DNA from: Phymorhynchus buccinoides
Lineage: Eukaryota > Mollusca > Gastropoda > Neogastropoda > Raphitomidae
Reading direction: 5' to 3'
Assembly: GCA_017654935.2 (NCBI GenBank)
Contig: CM065683.1
Coordinates: forward strand, 6,649,301 to 6,713,300
Length of the DNA stretch: 64,000 bases
The position numbers and the translations under genes were made by a program. The notes beneath the pieces are model-generated. The model was not told where the DNA came from. It was given only the letters and a program-made list of their open reading frames with translations, and did not search any database. Position 1 is the first letter of the stretch, and each line of letters opens with the position of its first letter. This document shows, in pieces, positions 1 to 11,300 of the stretch.

Positions 1-489
1 TGCTAGTTGGAGAACGAAAGTGCAAAAACTTGAGAAGGAGCTTAATGCCTTCAAAGCCTCCCCCGCGCTCTGCGTGTCAATCACCAACTCCAACGACCAT
101 CGGCAGCCACGGGTGTGAGACCAGGAAATACACAGTGTGTACCACCCACCTCCAAACAACGACAGCGTTTACCAGCGTCCGGACCAAGCAAAAGTTTACA
201 GTCCATGATAGCTTCACCTGTCAGTCGACTAACTTGGTCTATCTGCTGGACTGTGGGCAGTGTGGGGATGTCCAGTACGTCGGAGAGACAGGCCAAAAAC
301 TAAAACAGACTCACACAGCACAGATCTGACATCAAAGCCAAGAAGGACACTCTGGTGCTCAAGCATTTCAACTTGATTGGCCATTCCATTGAGGATCTTC
401 GGTTTACCATGACTAAACAGATTCTGGATCTCTGGACGCCACGTCTGACGATAGATGCGACGGAACTAGGAGGGCGCATTCCTTGTTAG
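1..489 (+). mobile_element. Penelope-like retroelement fragment, GIY-YIG endonuclease end
   Basis: The plus-strand reading frame has a Cys-rich stretch followed by VYLLDCGQCG and YVGETGQ at about 235-300. This is the signature of the GIY-YIG endonuclease at the C-terminus of Penelope-like retroelements. After a frame change near 300-325, the next frame continues with RSDIK, then KHFNLIGHSIEDL, then TELGGRIPC and a stop at 487-489. That matches the rest of such a domain, with its conserved H-N-x-x-GHS and a late Glu. The reverse transcriptase part is absent and would lie left of the window. The frameshift makes it a dead copy. About 150 bases of unassigned sequence follow. Confidence 0.72.
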
Positions 490-646
490 AATTAAAAGAA
501 AAAGATAGAAAGGAGAAAGACCTACTGCTTACCCTGGGTTAAGACCATTAAACCCCCCAGTTCATCCGGAAGGGCCCAGGCCCCACTTCCAGAAGCAAGC
601 AAAAGGAAAACAAAAAACCACACACATTAGGTGGGGACCTAATGAT

Positions 647-2612
647 CTAGTGGTTAGTGGACGCAGGCTCAGATGGTGATGTAAATGCGCTGACGGAGCC
701 TGCGGCGACAGTAGCCTCACTCAGTTGGTTCCACTCCGTGGCAGTCCTGACGAAGAAGGAGCTACGATACTGCTCCGTTCTCCCTTCTCGGACACAAAAT
801 CCACGGGAATGGTTTACGGCCTGTCTTTCCAAGATGTTAGTGGTTTGGAAGCCCTTGAATCTGGTCGGCTTGATCCTGTGACTATTAGTGGGGACCGGGG
901 TAAGGAACTTGTCTGCTGGGAGAGCTGGAACAAGGCCCTCAGCAATCTTATAAAAGAAGGCTGAGGCGTTGGTGCCTGCGTCTTTCTTCCAGGGGAGGCA
1001 GGTCTCTAGTGTCCTGAGCATGCCACTCACGCGGCCTGGTTTCATGGACTTGTAGTCCCTGGCTACAAAGCGTGCTGCTTGGCGCTGAACTCTCTCCAGC
1101 CTTTCAATGTCCTGTTTCTGGTACGGATCCCACACCGTCGCACTGTACTCCAGTCTGGATCGGACCAATGCCATGTACGCCAGGCGTCTGCATCCTCTAG
1201 GACAATTCCGGAGATTCCGGCGGAGGAATCCTAGGGTCGATCCAGCTTTACGGCATATGTTCGAGATGTGGGAAGACCACTTCAGGTCGCTTGAAATCTG
1301 AACTCCAAGGTAAGGGGTCTCATTGACTTGTTTCAGGAAGACGCCGTTCAAGCTGTAGAGGTAGGACGAAGTGTTTCTGGAGGAAAGTATGTAGCACTTC
1401 TGTGCGTTAAATCGCATGCCCCACTTTCGAGCCCAATCTTCCAGTTTCTTGAGGTCTGCCTGTAGAGTCAGGTGGTCTTGGAAGCTTTGTATTTTGAGGT
1501 ACAGCAAACAATCATCAGCGAAGAGTCGTACAGTGGAGCTCAATGAATCCGGCAGATCATTGATGTGGCAGAGAAAGAGTAAGGGACCCAATACAGTGCC
1601 TTGGGGAACGCCGGATTCGACTGCTGCTTCTTCAGATGTCTCGCCTTCCAGTACCACCCTCATCTTTCTTCCACTCAGGAAGTTGCGGAGCCATATCTGG
1701 ATTGAGCCTCTAACACCGTAGTGGTTCATTTTGTACAATAGTTTGCTGTGGGGGACCGTGTCAAAAGCTTTACTGAAGTCCAACACAGCAACGTCCGTCT
1801 GCTTCCCAGTGTCGTAGAACTCAAGGAGGTCATTAACTGTGGTGAGAAGCTGCGTCTCGCAAGAGTATCCAGACCTGAAGCCGTGATTTTTATGCGTCAG
1901 GATTCCATACCGCTTTTCTAGATGATTCCGAAGGTGCCGACAGATAATGTGTTCGAGCAGTTTGCAGGCCACTCAGGTCAGTGAAACTGGTCTGTAATTA
2001 CCTGCTCTGTTCATGTCGCCCGTTTTGAATATTGCAGTGATGCTTGCTGAGCGCCAATCTGATGGGAGTTGGCCAGTCTGTAAAGAGTGGTTGAAGATGG
2101 CAGTAAGTGGAGGTGCTACGGATTCCGCGCAGGTCTTGAGCACTCTATTCGGTATGCCGTCAGGGCCTGAGAATTTGGAAGGATTTAAATTAGGCAGCAG
2201 TTTCAGGACGCCGTTGACTTCAACCAACAGGTTTTCTATGGTCGGGAAGGCTGGTCCATCCATTGCCGGTAGCGCTGCATCTTCTTCTCTCGTGAAGACT
2301 GAACAGAACTGCTGTAGGAGGAGTCGGGCTTTGGGGATAGTGTCGCTATGAAGAGTGGGGCCTTTCTTGAGGGGTGCTACTCCGATGTTGTCCTGGCGTC
2401 TTGCTTTAACATATCACCAGAATGGCTTGGAGCTGTTCTCCTTGAGGCCTCTTCAATTGTGGCGTCAATGTATTTCCACTCAGTCCTCCTGAATTCTCTT
2501 CTGCATTCCTTCTGGCAGAATCTGTAGTTGTTCCAGTTACCGGTCTTCTTTGCCTGTTTGAATAAACGTTTCTGTTTTTGCAGCAGTCTTTTAATACGTC
2601 TGTTGATCCATG
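647..2612 (-). mobile_element. Non-LTR retrotransposon (LINE), reverse transcriptase remnant
   Basis: Read on the minus strand, the sequence encodes a LINE reverse transcriptase. In order it has a pre-RT basic segment (WINRRIKRLLQKQKR, about 2,570-2,610), GPDGIPNRVLK, NYRPVSLT, VLDFSKAFDTVPH, SGVPQGTVLGPLLF, the catalytic FADD (plus-strand 1,511-1,522), then thumb and C-terminal region to a stop at 647. An in-frame TGA at 1,973-1,975 interrupts the palm just after YRPVSLT, and a frame change lies near 2,400. The apurinic endonuclease ORF is missing; the copy meets a miniature transposon at about 2,612. The style fits the Jockey/CR1 group, but the clade is not certain. Plus-strand ORFs here are shadows. 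Confidence 0.85.
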
Positions 2613-2740
2613 GTACTCCCTCCCACATAAGACCTTCTTCTCCGACACATTGCGCTTCTTTGTAAGTATTAAAATTATCTCCCTTATAAGACCTCATTTT
2701 GGATGATTTTTGAAGGTCTTATAAGGGAGGTTCTACTGTA
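2613..2740. mobile_element. MITE-A partial copy
   Basis: The stretch matches the right part of the full MITE-A at 39,993-40,353: the ACATTG..CTTCTTTGTAAGTATT segment, two CTTATAAGACC motifs and the end AAGGGAGGTTCTACTGTA. The left TIR is missing where it abuts the LINE. Confidence 0.7.
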
Positions 2741-3472
2741 CTGGAGGTACAGGTTACGAACGCATTATCCTGATGGTCTGAATGTGTGGGATTCTTTGTA
2801 GTCATAAACAGTATTTGATATTAATATCATTATATTCTAATCACACCTATATTTGGCAGCTCACCAAGATAAGCTAATACGGTGAAGAAATCAGAAAATA
2901 GTTTACTTTTCCATCCCGGATATTTGGACCATTTGGGTGACTGGTTTAAGTGTGTGGCTCCAGGACCTTTCTCTTGCCCTTTGTTGGTGCATGTCGTTGA
3001 TCTTCAGTCTAGGATTAGTCATTGTGGGGCTGCATTTGTGCCTGCAAACTTCATGGCTGCAACTCCCCCAAATGAAAAAACTGAAAGGCAGGGGTCCAGG
3101 GACCCATGGCCCCGGCAGGGTACAGGGGCAGAGCCCCGTCGGACGATTCAGGGGGGGCAACTTAAGAGAGATAGATAAGGAGACACAGTTAAAATGATAG
3201 ACAGAGACAGTTTGAGTGCGATAAGCCTTGTAAAATTATTACATTGCCTTCCAAGTTAGAACCACCAAGTTCAAAACGCCCCAAATCGCATGTGGTCACA
3301 TTTTTCTTTTGTTTTGTTTTTTGATGAATTAAAAAAACCTGAAGTTCAGTTTCTGGTAAAATTAAAAATACTGAAATCAGTGTAAAAATGAAAGAGTAGC
3401 ACCCATGACTTAGCTTGCATGCACACGCAAGTATGTGTGTGCAATGTTTGATTGTGTGTATGTGTGTGTGTG

Positions 3473-3513
<41 letters not shown>

Positions 3514-3866
3514 ATGTGTGTAAAGATATTTGTGGGGGAGTGTATGGGTGCGTGTGCATATTCGTGTGTGTGTGCATGTACATGTGTGTGTGTGTGTGTG
3601 CATGCGTCTTCAATGATTGCCATACGCCCATGTCATAGGGCTAATTCAAACTAATAACGTCAAATGTGTCCCTTCCTTGCAAGGAAAAATATTCTGTTGA
3701 ATTGAACACTGGCGTACTTTTTTTTGTAGAAGACACATTTGGACAGTTTTTTATACAATTTTTCTGAACATTTGTCCATCTTTGGTGCATAACTGTGTGT
3801 GTGCACACCCACACATGTGTGTATGTGCACGTGCATGCATGCGTGTTAGAGAGAGAGGGGCATACA
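2741..3866. other. Intergenic stretch with fragments and microsatellites
   Basis: No gene is visible. It has a decayed MITE-B end near 3,055-3,130 (AATGAAAAAACTGAAAGGC, then GGGGTCCAGGGACC). It also has a GT/GA microsatellite block at 3,430-3,605. Open frames here are produced by the dinucleotide repeats. Confidence 0.55.
3430..3605. repeat. Compound (GT)n/(GA)n microsatellite
   Basis: Runs of GT, then about 20 GA dinucleotides (3,475-3,512), then interrupted GT-rich sequence. The Cys/Val and His/Thr ORFs over it are artefacts of the repeat. Confidence 0.9.
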
Positions 3867-4332
3867 TCCCTTGGCTCCCTGTGCAGTTCCGCCTTCAGTA
3901 TAAGCTGGCTGTTCTATCCTTCCGTCACTTTGAACAGACCCTTCCGCCTTACCTCTCCAGAGCTCTTCACACCTACACTCCTTCCCGCTCACTCAGGTCC
4001 TCAAACACAAAACTTCTGAAAGTTCCAAAAACAAATCTAAAATCATTTGGTGACCGCAGTTTGTTTCAGTGCCCCTGCTGTTTGGAATTCCCTCCCAGTC
4101 GATCTCCGCCATGAACCAACTATCTCTACTTTCAAAGCTAAACTCAAGACACACTACTTTCAAAGCTCATTCGGTTTGTAAATGTTTCCTTCTTGATCTT
4201 GTACCTGGGTGAATGATTGGGTAATAATGTCTTGTGTGACTGCGGGTGTATCAGTGAATGGAAGCGCCTTGAGTGTAAAATAATTATAGAAAGGCGCTAT
4301 AGAAATACTATCAATTATTATTATTATTATAT
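3867..4332 (+). mobile_element. LINE 3' end (C-terminal RT tail plus ATT-repeat tail)
   Basis: The plus strand encodes WLPVQFRLQYKLAVLSFRHF and then a [19 protein letters not shown] stretch, the conserved C-terminal tail of many invertebrate LINE proteins. It then loses frame. It ends in GGCGCTATAGAAATACT followed by (ATT)n, a typical LINE 3' tail. It is 5'-truncated and different from the LINE at 647-2,612. A related 3' end lies at 58,186-58,812. Confidence 0.65.
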
Positions 4333-4540
4333 ACATGCACGCTAGCGTGTGTGTGTATGTGTGTGCGAGTATGTATGTTTGTGTGCTCGCATGGATGAGT
4401 GGGTTTAAGATTTCTATTATGCATTTACCTTTTAAATGTGTGTCAGGTTGGAGTGTTCTTTATATTTGTTCAATCCATTGTACCTTTTATTCATAGACTT
4501 TCTTAAGTTATGACCTCATTATTTTCTCCCCAAAGTCAGT

Positions 4541-4690
4541 GTGGCTGCCCATGTGGCGGGGTAATCAAAAACGGTCACACACATGATGTTCTCGTGCATA
4601 GCTGATGCACTTGTACCATACTGTTCAAGTGATTCGGCTGTTGGGGTGATCCCTGGAGTCTTTTAGCCAGGGTAAGTGAACAACAACAAA
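4541..4690 (+). mobile_element. SINE-3-like short element
   Basis: It begins GTGGCTGCCCATGTGGCGGG and ends with CTTTTAGCCAGGGTAA followed by a CAA-rich tail. Near-identical copies occur at 24,735-24,835, 28,552-28,700 and 46,345-46,490. The polarity and simple tail suggest a SINE; no tRNA head was recognised. Confidence 0.55.
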
Positions 4691-5286
4691 GTCATTATTT
4701 GATGTAATCATTTTGATGACAACATAATTAATTTTTGTCTCACAACCATAGATGTGTGTATGTGCACGTGCATGCATGCGTGTTAGAGAGAGAGGGGCAT
4801 ACATGCATGCTAGCGTGCGTGTGTACGAGTATGTATGTTTCATCACTGATGAAAAGTGAGCAATTCACTTGAAAATTTGCCACCAAAAATATCTTTCAGA
4901 AAATAGGAACAAATTCCAAAAATTTGCATCCGCACACACTCTCGCAGTAATCCTAAAGGTAAAAGTAAACGCAAAAGAGAGAGACATGTATATAGAAACC
5001 AGTTTAATGCGAAAGAATCATTCTTGGCATTCAAAGATGAAAAGCATGCATACGCGCGCAGCCTCATACCTACTTCACATCATCACACGCAGTTTTCACA
5101 CAAAACTGCTGTTGCATAATGTCAGCAAATGCATCAAATGTACAGCATAAAAACACATCCAATTCCTTCTTTTGTTTTCTATCATGAGTCACAACACTTG
5201 CACTTCCTAAACCCATTCATTTTGCAGTAAAGTACATAACCTTTTCCTTTGCAATTCAACAGGTTTGGTTATCCTATTTATCTATG
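4691..5286. other. Intergenic stretch, nothing recognised
   Basis: AT-rich DNA with short GT-rich patches near 4,750-4,840. The segment TGTGTATGTGCACGTGCATG near 4,752 repeats one at 3,819. I see no coding sequence or transposon end. Confidence 0.5.
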
Positions 5287-5657
5287 TAACGTAATTCACG
5301 GACTATAAGCCGCAACTTTTTTTGGTACACCCCCCCCTGCGGCTAGTACAGTGTCGCGGCCTAAATGTTACCGAAAGTGAAAGTAAACTCAACTCAGCGG
5401 CATCCTTGATTCAGACCTTTGATCTATGGCCTTGTTCACGATTGATGACCAAAAAATCACATTGATTTCGGTATATTTTTCACAAAATGACGATCTGTTT
5501 CACGGTCCGACACTTTCGTTCTGGCAGTCAACTCTAGACTCAACCGGAAGCGGACATCGTGCTTCCGCGGCTTATGCTTCGATGCGGCTTATGCGTGATT
5601 TTTTTCATATATTTTTTTAAAGTAGGGGGTGCGGCACATAGTCCGTGAATTATGGTA
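5287..5657. mobile_element. MITE-L (ends CACGGACTATAAGCCGC)
   Basis: Terminal inverted repeats: TAATTCACGGACTATAAGCC on the left, and its near-complement ending GTCCGTGAATTATGG on the right. A related copy lies at 45,251-45,648. There is no coding capacity. Confidence 0.65.
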
Positions 5658-6547
5658 ATTGTAATGATATGCAGGAAAATTACAGTTACACAAGTCTGAT
5701 TTATTACATCAATAAGGAAACCCATGACAAATACGACAGCAATATCTTTTTATACGACAGCAAAGCTCTTTATTATAGGAAAGCCTACCTATGGCTGATA
5801 ACAAAAGTTTTTTGTTTTATTTTACACAAAAATTGAGGACATCCACCCAACATACGTATTGTATCAAGTTTCACATACATACTGGCAACAGATTCATGTC
5901 CATCTTCAAATTAGGTGAAAAGAATTTCAACTAACATTTCACTGCAAATAATCGAGGGATCACAAGTTTCCTTTAAGATAAGTTTTCGACATGCAAGAAA
6001 ACTGCGCTGACAATGAAAATGATGGATACAATGTTTTGATGAATGTTTTACTTGAACATATAAAGACTGTACAGTTTGAACGACATTACAATAAAAGCAT
6101 AATTTTTGTACATGTCTACTGATCTGCTTCCGTGGCCAAATTACTAGCCAAATTAGAAAGCAAAAGGCGGAAATCATTTCAACTACGCCTTTTAAACCTA
6201 TTCAAAGTTTGCGCATATCTCATTAGCGATTACCGTATTTGGGCGACTATATGGCACACTTTATATAAGCGCACCCCCTAAATTTTACACAAAATTCAGA
6301 TTGTGTAATTACATTTTTAAAATTATTTTATTAGTCATGTTATAATGCTCAGGGGTCTCTCAGTTTGGGGAAAATGTTTCGCCTTACAATCCGAAAAATA
6401 CGGTATAAAATGTATGAAAACTCTTATCAACGTACACCATTCTGCTTGAAATCACATCACATCACAACGCTGCAATCTGACGTGCAAGTCTGCAGCTGCA
6501 ACCAGCATTAAAAAATCACAGAATTGCTCCAAGCAAACTGAAACACT
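5658..6547. other. Intergenic stretch with a small decayed MITE
   Basis: Mostly unassigned AT-rich DNA. At 6,232-6,405 there is a short element with ends TACCGTATTTGGGCGACTAT and CCGAAAAATACGGTA, similar to 15,311-15,480. No gene was recognised. Confidence 0.45.
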
Positions 6548-6873
6548 GGGGGCCGTTTCACAAGGGCTAACGTTACGTTGCGCTCGCTCAAATCGGCAAA
6601 AACTGTCTAAGAAACACCCTTAGTTCGCGTGGCGTTTCGTTCTTGCCAAACACCGAGCAAGCTGCGAACTATCCGGAACTAGTAGGGGGTGAATACGTTT
6701 CTTGTTGTTGATTGGTCCATTAAAGTTTGTTTAAAATAATATTTTTTTTTTTTGACCAATCAGACAAGAGCTTCCGCAAACATTTTCTAAAGTGTTTCTT
6801 AGACCCCTTTTGGTGCAACAGCTATGCGCGCGGCGACTGTCGTCTAGAGAAACTCGACCCTGATTAACATGCA
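6548..6873. mobile_element. MITE-N (GGGGGCCGTTTCACAAGGG family)
   Basis: About 325 bp with inverted internal motifs: ATTGGTCCATTAAAG against a later GACCAATCAGACAAGAGC, and CTAAGAAACACC against GTGTTTCTTAGACC. A second copy lies at 13,718-14,043. It is non-coding and dispersed. Confidence 0.65.
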
Positions 6874-6981
6874 CTTATCAAACCGTTTGGGTTGACGTCT
6901 AATACCACTCCACCCTATTCCTTTCTTTATAGCAGCGCTGTACTATTGCTGCACTGTGCACTTTTCTCTCATCACACTAAG

Positions 6982-7445
6982 GCTGTGTACGGATAAACGC
7001 GGAAGTTGCACACAGAAACCCATAAATACGTAAAAGAAATCTTCCCCGTGGGGATACCGGGGGATCTTTTGTATAAATAGTTCCCACACCTTCTGGAAGT
7101 TCTGTGCTTGTAACTTCCTCTACTCTGCCTTTTCCCTTTGCTTACTGTCATCTACTATCTTTCTGCCTTTCAAGAAGATTTCCTCCTCCAGCCGAAGTCG
7201 GACTTGCTGGGCCTAACTCTCTCTTACTCTTAGTTAGGCGCGCATAACGGCAGCATGACGCATCTGCACTCATAATTGACAGGAAACTGTCTGAGCGACC
7301 GAAGAAGAAGAAGAAGTAAAAGAAAGAAGGAAAAAAAAATAACGCAAGTTTCCGTGCGGAAACGCATCCGCTTATTTTCCCCTTTCTTTTACTGATTTAC
7401 TAGTTATCCGTGCGGAAGTTCCGCCCTATATGTAGACGCGCTTAA
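6982..7445. mobile_element. Palindromic element split by a SINE insertion
   Basis: The outer sequence (AAGGCTGTGTACGGATAAACG at left, GTGCGGAAGTTCC..TATGTAGACGCGCTTAA at right) resembles the palindromic element at 28,889-29,088. It is interrupted by SINE-1 at 7,040-7,315. That insertion duplicated GTAAAAGAAA. Confidence 0.5.
7040..7315 (+). mobile_element. SINE-1, intact copy with target-site duplication
   Basis: It begins near CCCCGTGGGGATACCGGGG, runs through TTCTGGAAGTTCTGTGCTTG and CTTTGCTTACTGTCATCTAC, and ends in (GAA)n. It is flanked by a 10-bp direct repeat GTAAAAGAAA at 7,030-7,039 and 7,316-7,325. The TSD and the simple tail indicate LINE-driven retroposition. Other copies lie at 14,921, 16,335, 18,392, 29,495, 49,539, 60,066 and, inverted, 11,225. 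No convincing tRNA promoter was found. Confidence 0.72.
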
Positions 7446-7505
7446 AAACAAATGCACCTGTTTGATGATGAATGATTTCAGACGAATCATTTTCTTTTTC
7501 CTAAA

Positions 7506-7744
7506 TTAAAGGTGGACCCTGACGGATGAGTTTTTGCAAGAAACACGTCGAGATCACCAGAAAGACAGCCTTTTCAAGGATCGGAACACTCACTTTGCTC
7601 TGCCAAGGAGGAATTGCCGATTTGACAGTTTGATTTCTAGAAAAACCAGAGCAAAGTGAGTGTTGCGATCTCTGTAAAGGGTGTTTTCCTGGCGATCTGG
7701 ACGTGTTTCTTACAAAAACTCATCCGTCAGGGCGGCCCTTTAAA
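7506..7744. mobile_element. Foldback MITE immediately downstream of the MIC60 stop
   Basis: Long imperfect inverted repeat. The left arm has CCCTGACGGATGAGTTTTTG with AAGAAACACGTC, and the right arm has the complement ending ACTCATCCGTCAGGG. Inner arms are CACTCACTTTGCTC against GAGCAAAGTGAGTG. It starts 13 bp past the stop codon of MIC60, so it probably lies in the 3' UTR and could form a large hairpin in the transcript. Confidence 0.75.
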
Positions 7745-7757
7745 GATCCTAGCCGTG

Positions 7758-8380
7758 TCAGAATATCGTGCCCAGCCCACTGGCCGAGGCGAAGGCCGTG
7801 ATGGCGTAGGCTGCCTGCCTGGTCTCCAGCAGTAGCTTGGCCTCCTTGATCCAGTCGCCGGCCACGCGGCGGGGCTGCCCCCTCAGCTGGTTCATGAAGC
7901 GCACGGCCTGCTCCAGGTCCCCCTTCTCCAGCCAGTACTCAGCGTGACCCAGGGCCGAGAACGCGTCCAACTTGTCCAGGTCGACCGCGTCGCGCTCCGA
8001 CGTGGCGTGCACCGAGTCGAAGACGAAGAACGACTGCACGTAGGAGAGGAGGTACTTGAAGAGGGTTCCCCCCGCCTCGTCCTCCACCATGGCGACCCGC
8101 CGGCAGACGGTGCTGACCTGGGGGAAGCGCTCACGCAGGCTGTCCTCCGTCCACACACCCCGGTCCAGCGCTTCCTCTGGGATGCACTGCAGCAGGGTCT
8201 CCACGAAGGGGTGCTTCCCGCCGGCGTCCGACAGGGCCTCCGCCTCTTTCCTGAGAGGCTTCAGCTTGAGCTCCCAGGCCTCGCCCTCCTCGTTGCCGTG
8301 GCGTATGGCCCCGTTGAGCGCGATGCAAGACAGCCACAGGTCCTGGGCCACCCGCGCTATCTTCTCGCTCTCCGCCCGCG
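7758..8380 (-). CDS. IMMT: MIC60 exon 13, C-terminal mitofilin domain
   Basis: Residues 526-732 and the stop (TGA at 7,760-7,758). The acceptor is GGTTTCAG, entering in phase 1. It carries EKIARVAQDLW, RGVWTEDSLRERF, RRVAMV, FKYLLSYVQSFFVF, YWLEKGDLEQAVRFMNQL and RVAGDWIKEAKLLLETRQ. These correspond in order to the most conserved end of animal MIC60, which contacts MIC19 and the rest of MICOS. The third codon positions are strongly GC-rich, unlike the 5' exons. The long plus-strand ORFs over it are shadows. Confidence 0.95.
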
Positions 8381-11300
8381 CTGAAACCGACAAGTTTGCA
8401 TTCAGAACATTCATTTGCAGCAGCCTCCTGCGAAGCGCATTTGAGACAGACACTTAAGGCATCTACTTTCAGAGACCTCCGCACATATTTAGGCATCTAT
8501 GTTCAGGAGATACTCATGGATATCAATTTTCTTTGGTAATCTTTGAAGGGGAGCCCAGGTCTCACAGACACTAGTTCACATGATTTACTATACACAATTC
8601 TTTTTTTGTATTCTCACTCTAAACACTCATTGATACAGCAAAAAGCAGGTGTCAAAAGAGCTTCCATATGGTCAGCTTTTTTGTTGTTTTCACCACTTAC
8701 ACAGCGCTCTGAGCAACTTTTCCAATTCATCAAAAACGTACCTTCTACATTCACTTCCAAGTCATTAATTTCATACTTGCCAAACCTTCCAGAATAAAAA
8801 TTACTAATCCTGCTGAAATAAATTTGAACCAACTTGCAATATAGGAACAAAATGAAAGGTTAATGACTGATGTTCATAAATTCAACAAATGGCCATGGGT
8901 GCTCCTGGGAAATTTCAAAAATCCTGCAAGGGGGCGGCCCAGGCGGAGTGCAGGAGCAGCGCACACACACAAATTTACTGCTCTTTTTTCACCCTTCTAG
9001 ACTAGTACAAGCGCCACATTCCTTTGAACATAGCAAATACTTACATAGGCCCTATTTATTGCACAAGTATGTAAGAAAATCGTTGCTTCTCAAATTCTCA
9101 TAATCCGGCGACGCCGGCTCTAGGCAATTTAAAAACCCTGCAATTCAGGACATCCTGCAAGAAGGAGCAGCCATGAATGTCCGAGGGGAAAAACGTGAAC
9201 TGACCTTCGACGGCGGTCTCGATCCCCTTGAGGCGCGCGATCCAGCCGGCGACCTCGGTCTGGAAGGCCTGCCTCTCCTGGAGCAGCTGGGTGTGCACCT
9301 CCCGCTGACACTGGCGCCCCAGCTCCACGGCCTGCACCTGCAGCACGTCCTGGAGGTGGTCGCTGTGGGCCGCCGCCTGCCGGGACAGCTGCTGGCGAAG
9401 CTCCTTCTCAAACTCCACACGGGCCTCCGCATCCTGAGGAAGGAATGAATCTTTAACTTAACCCCTTGACTGCCACCAACGTATCACGTACTGACCTGAT
9501 GACATCATCAGATGAAGAGGAATAACTCTGATATGCTGGCTTTTTGTCTAACACAGTCAAGAGAGTTATATCCCCAGACCATTTTGCCAGATTAGCTCTA
9601 TCAGTTGTCTTTTTCATGGCATGATTTGCCCAGTGATTTTTTCTTTAATTTTCTCTGGCAGTCAAGGGATTAATGTCTTTTCACACGAATAGTGATTTTA
9701 GACAACATACAGAAATTGAACTAATTATAAAATAATAATTTAAAAACAAAACAAAACAACAGGCAAGTTTAAAAAACAATTATAACAACACACAAAGCAA
9801 AACATTTACAGTAAGCTTCCAATAGGCGTGGACAGCATTAATTTTGCAATTAAAGCAATGTCAATTTCTGCGTCCTGCATCCTGAGGAACAACGCACAGA
9901 AGTCACATGTAAACAGCTACCCAGTCATCTCCGCCTCAAACTCCACACAGGAGTCAGCGTCCTGAGAAACAACGCACAGAAGTCACATGTAAACAGCTGC
10001 CCAGTGATCTCCTTCTCAAACTCCACACGGGACTAAGCGTCCTGAGAAACAACGCATAGAAGTCACGTGTAAACAGCTGCCCAGTCATCTCCTTCTCAAA
10101 CTCCACAAGGGCCTCAGCGTCCTGAGAAACAACGCACAGAAGTCACGTGTAAACAGCTGCCCAGTGATCTCCTTCTCAAACTCCACACGGGACTCAGCGT
10201 CCTGAGAAACAACGCACAGAAGTCACGTGTAAACCACAGTACACGGATTCCCCTCATTCTGGCTCCTTTCAGTTTTTCCACAGAGAAGTATAGAAGTTAT
10301 TTCTTTTAACAGAGGCAAATATTCTGATCATTGATTGTGGTTAGGGATAGGAAAAGACCTTATAAGTGGCATACCACCATAAAACAATGTAAGCCTAATG
10401 GATGCTGGTGATGAGTGTTAACAAAAGGCATGAACAGAACTGAAAAGAGCTGAGAAAAGCTACTGTGAAACAGCTGCCCAGTGATCTCCTTCTCAAACTC
10501 CACAAGGGCCTCAGCGTCCTGAGGAACAACGCACAGAAGTCACGTGTAAACAGCTGCCCAACCATCTCCTTCTCAAACTCCACAAGGGCCTCAGCATCCT
10601 GAGGAACAACGCACAGAAGTCACAGTGTAAACAGCTGCCCAGTCATCTCCTTCTCAAACTCCACAAGGGCCTCAGCGTCCTGAGGAACAACGCACAGAAG
10701 TCACGTGTAAACAGCTGCCCAACCATCTCCTTCTCAAACTCCACAAGGGCCTCAGCATCCTGAGGAACAACGCACAGAAGTCACAGTGTAAACAGCTGCC
10801 CAGTCATCTCCTTCTCAAACTCCACAAGGGCCTCAGCATCCTGAGGAACAACGCACAGAAGTCACGTGTAAACAGCTGCCCAACCATCTCCTTCTCAAAC
10901 TCCACAAGGGCCTCAGCGTCCTGAGAAACAACGCACAGAAGTCACGTGTAAACAGCTGCCCAACCATCTCCTTCTCAAACTCCACAAGGGCCTCAGCATC
11001 CTGAGAAACAACGCACAGAAGTCACGTGTAAACAGCTGCCCAACCATCTCCTTCTCAAACTCCACAAGGGCCTCAGCATCCTGAGGAACGCACAGAAGTC
11101 ACGTTTAAACAGCTGCCCAACCATCTCCTTCTCAAACTCCACAAGGGCCTCAGCATCCTGAGGAACAACGCACAGAAGTCACGTGTAAACAGCTGCCCAA
11201 TCATCTCCTTCTCAAACTCCGGTTGCCTATCTTCTTCTTTTTCGTTTGCTCAGACAGTTTCCCGTCATATGAGCGTAGATACGCCATGCTGCCATTATGC

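Noticed and set aside
1416..1721. Plus-strand ORFs over the LINE
   Set aside because: They are shadows of the minus-strand reverse transcriptase.
7944..8457. Plus-strand ORFs across the end of MIC60
   Set aside because: They are antisense shadows of the GC-rich exon 13.
9876..11222. CRISPR-like array of regular repeats
   Set aside because: Units are directly tandem without unique spacers, contain a splice acceptor copy, and lie in an animal gene.
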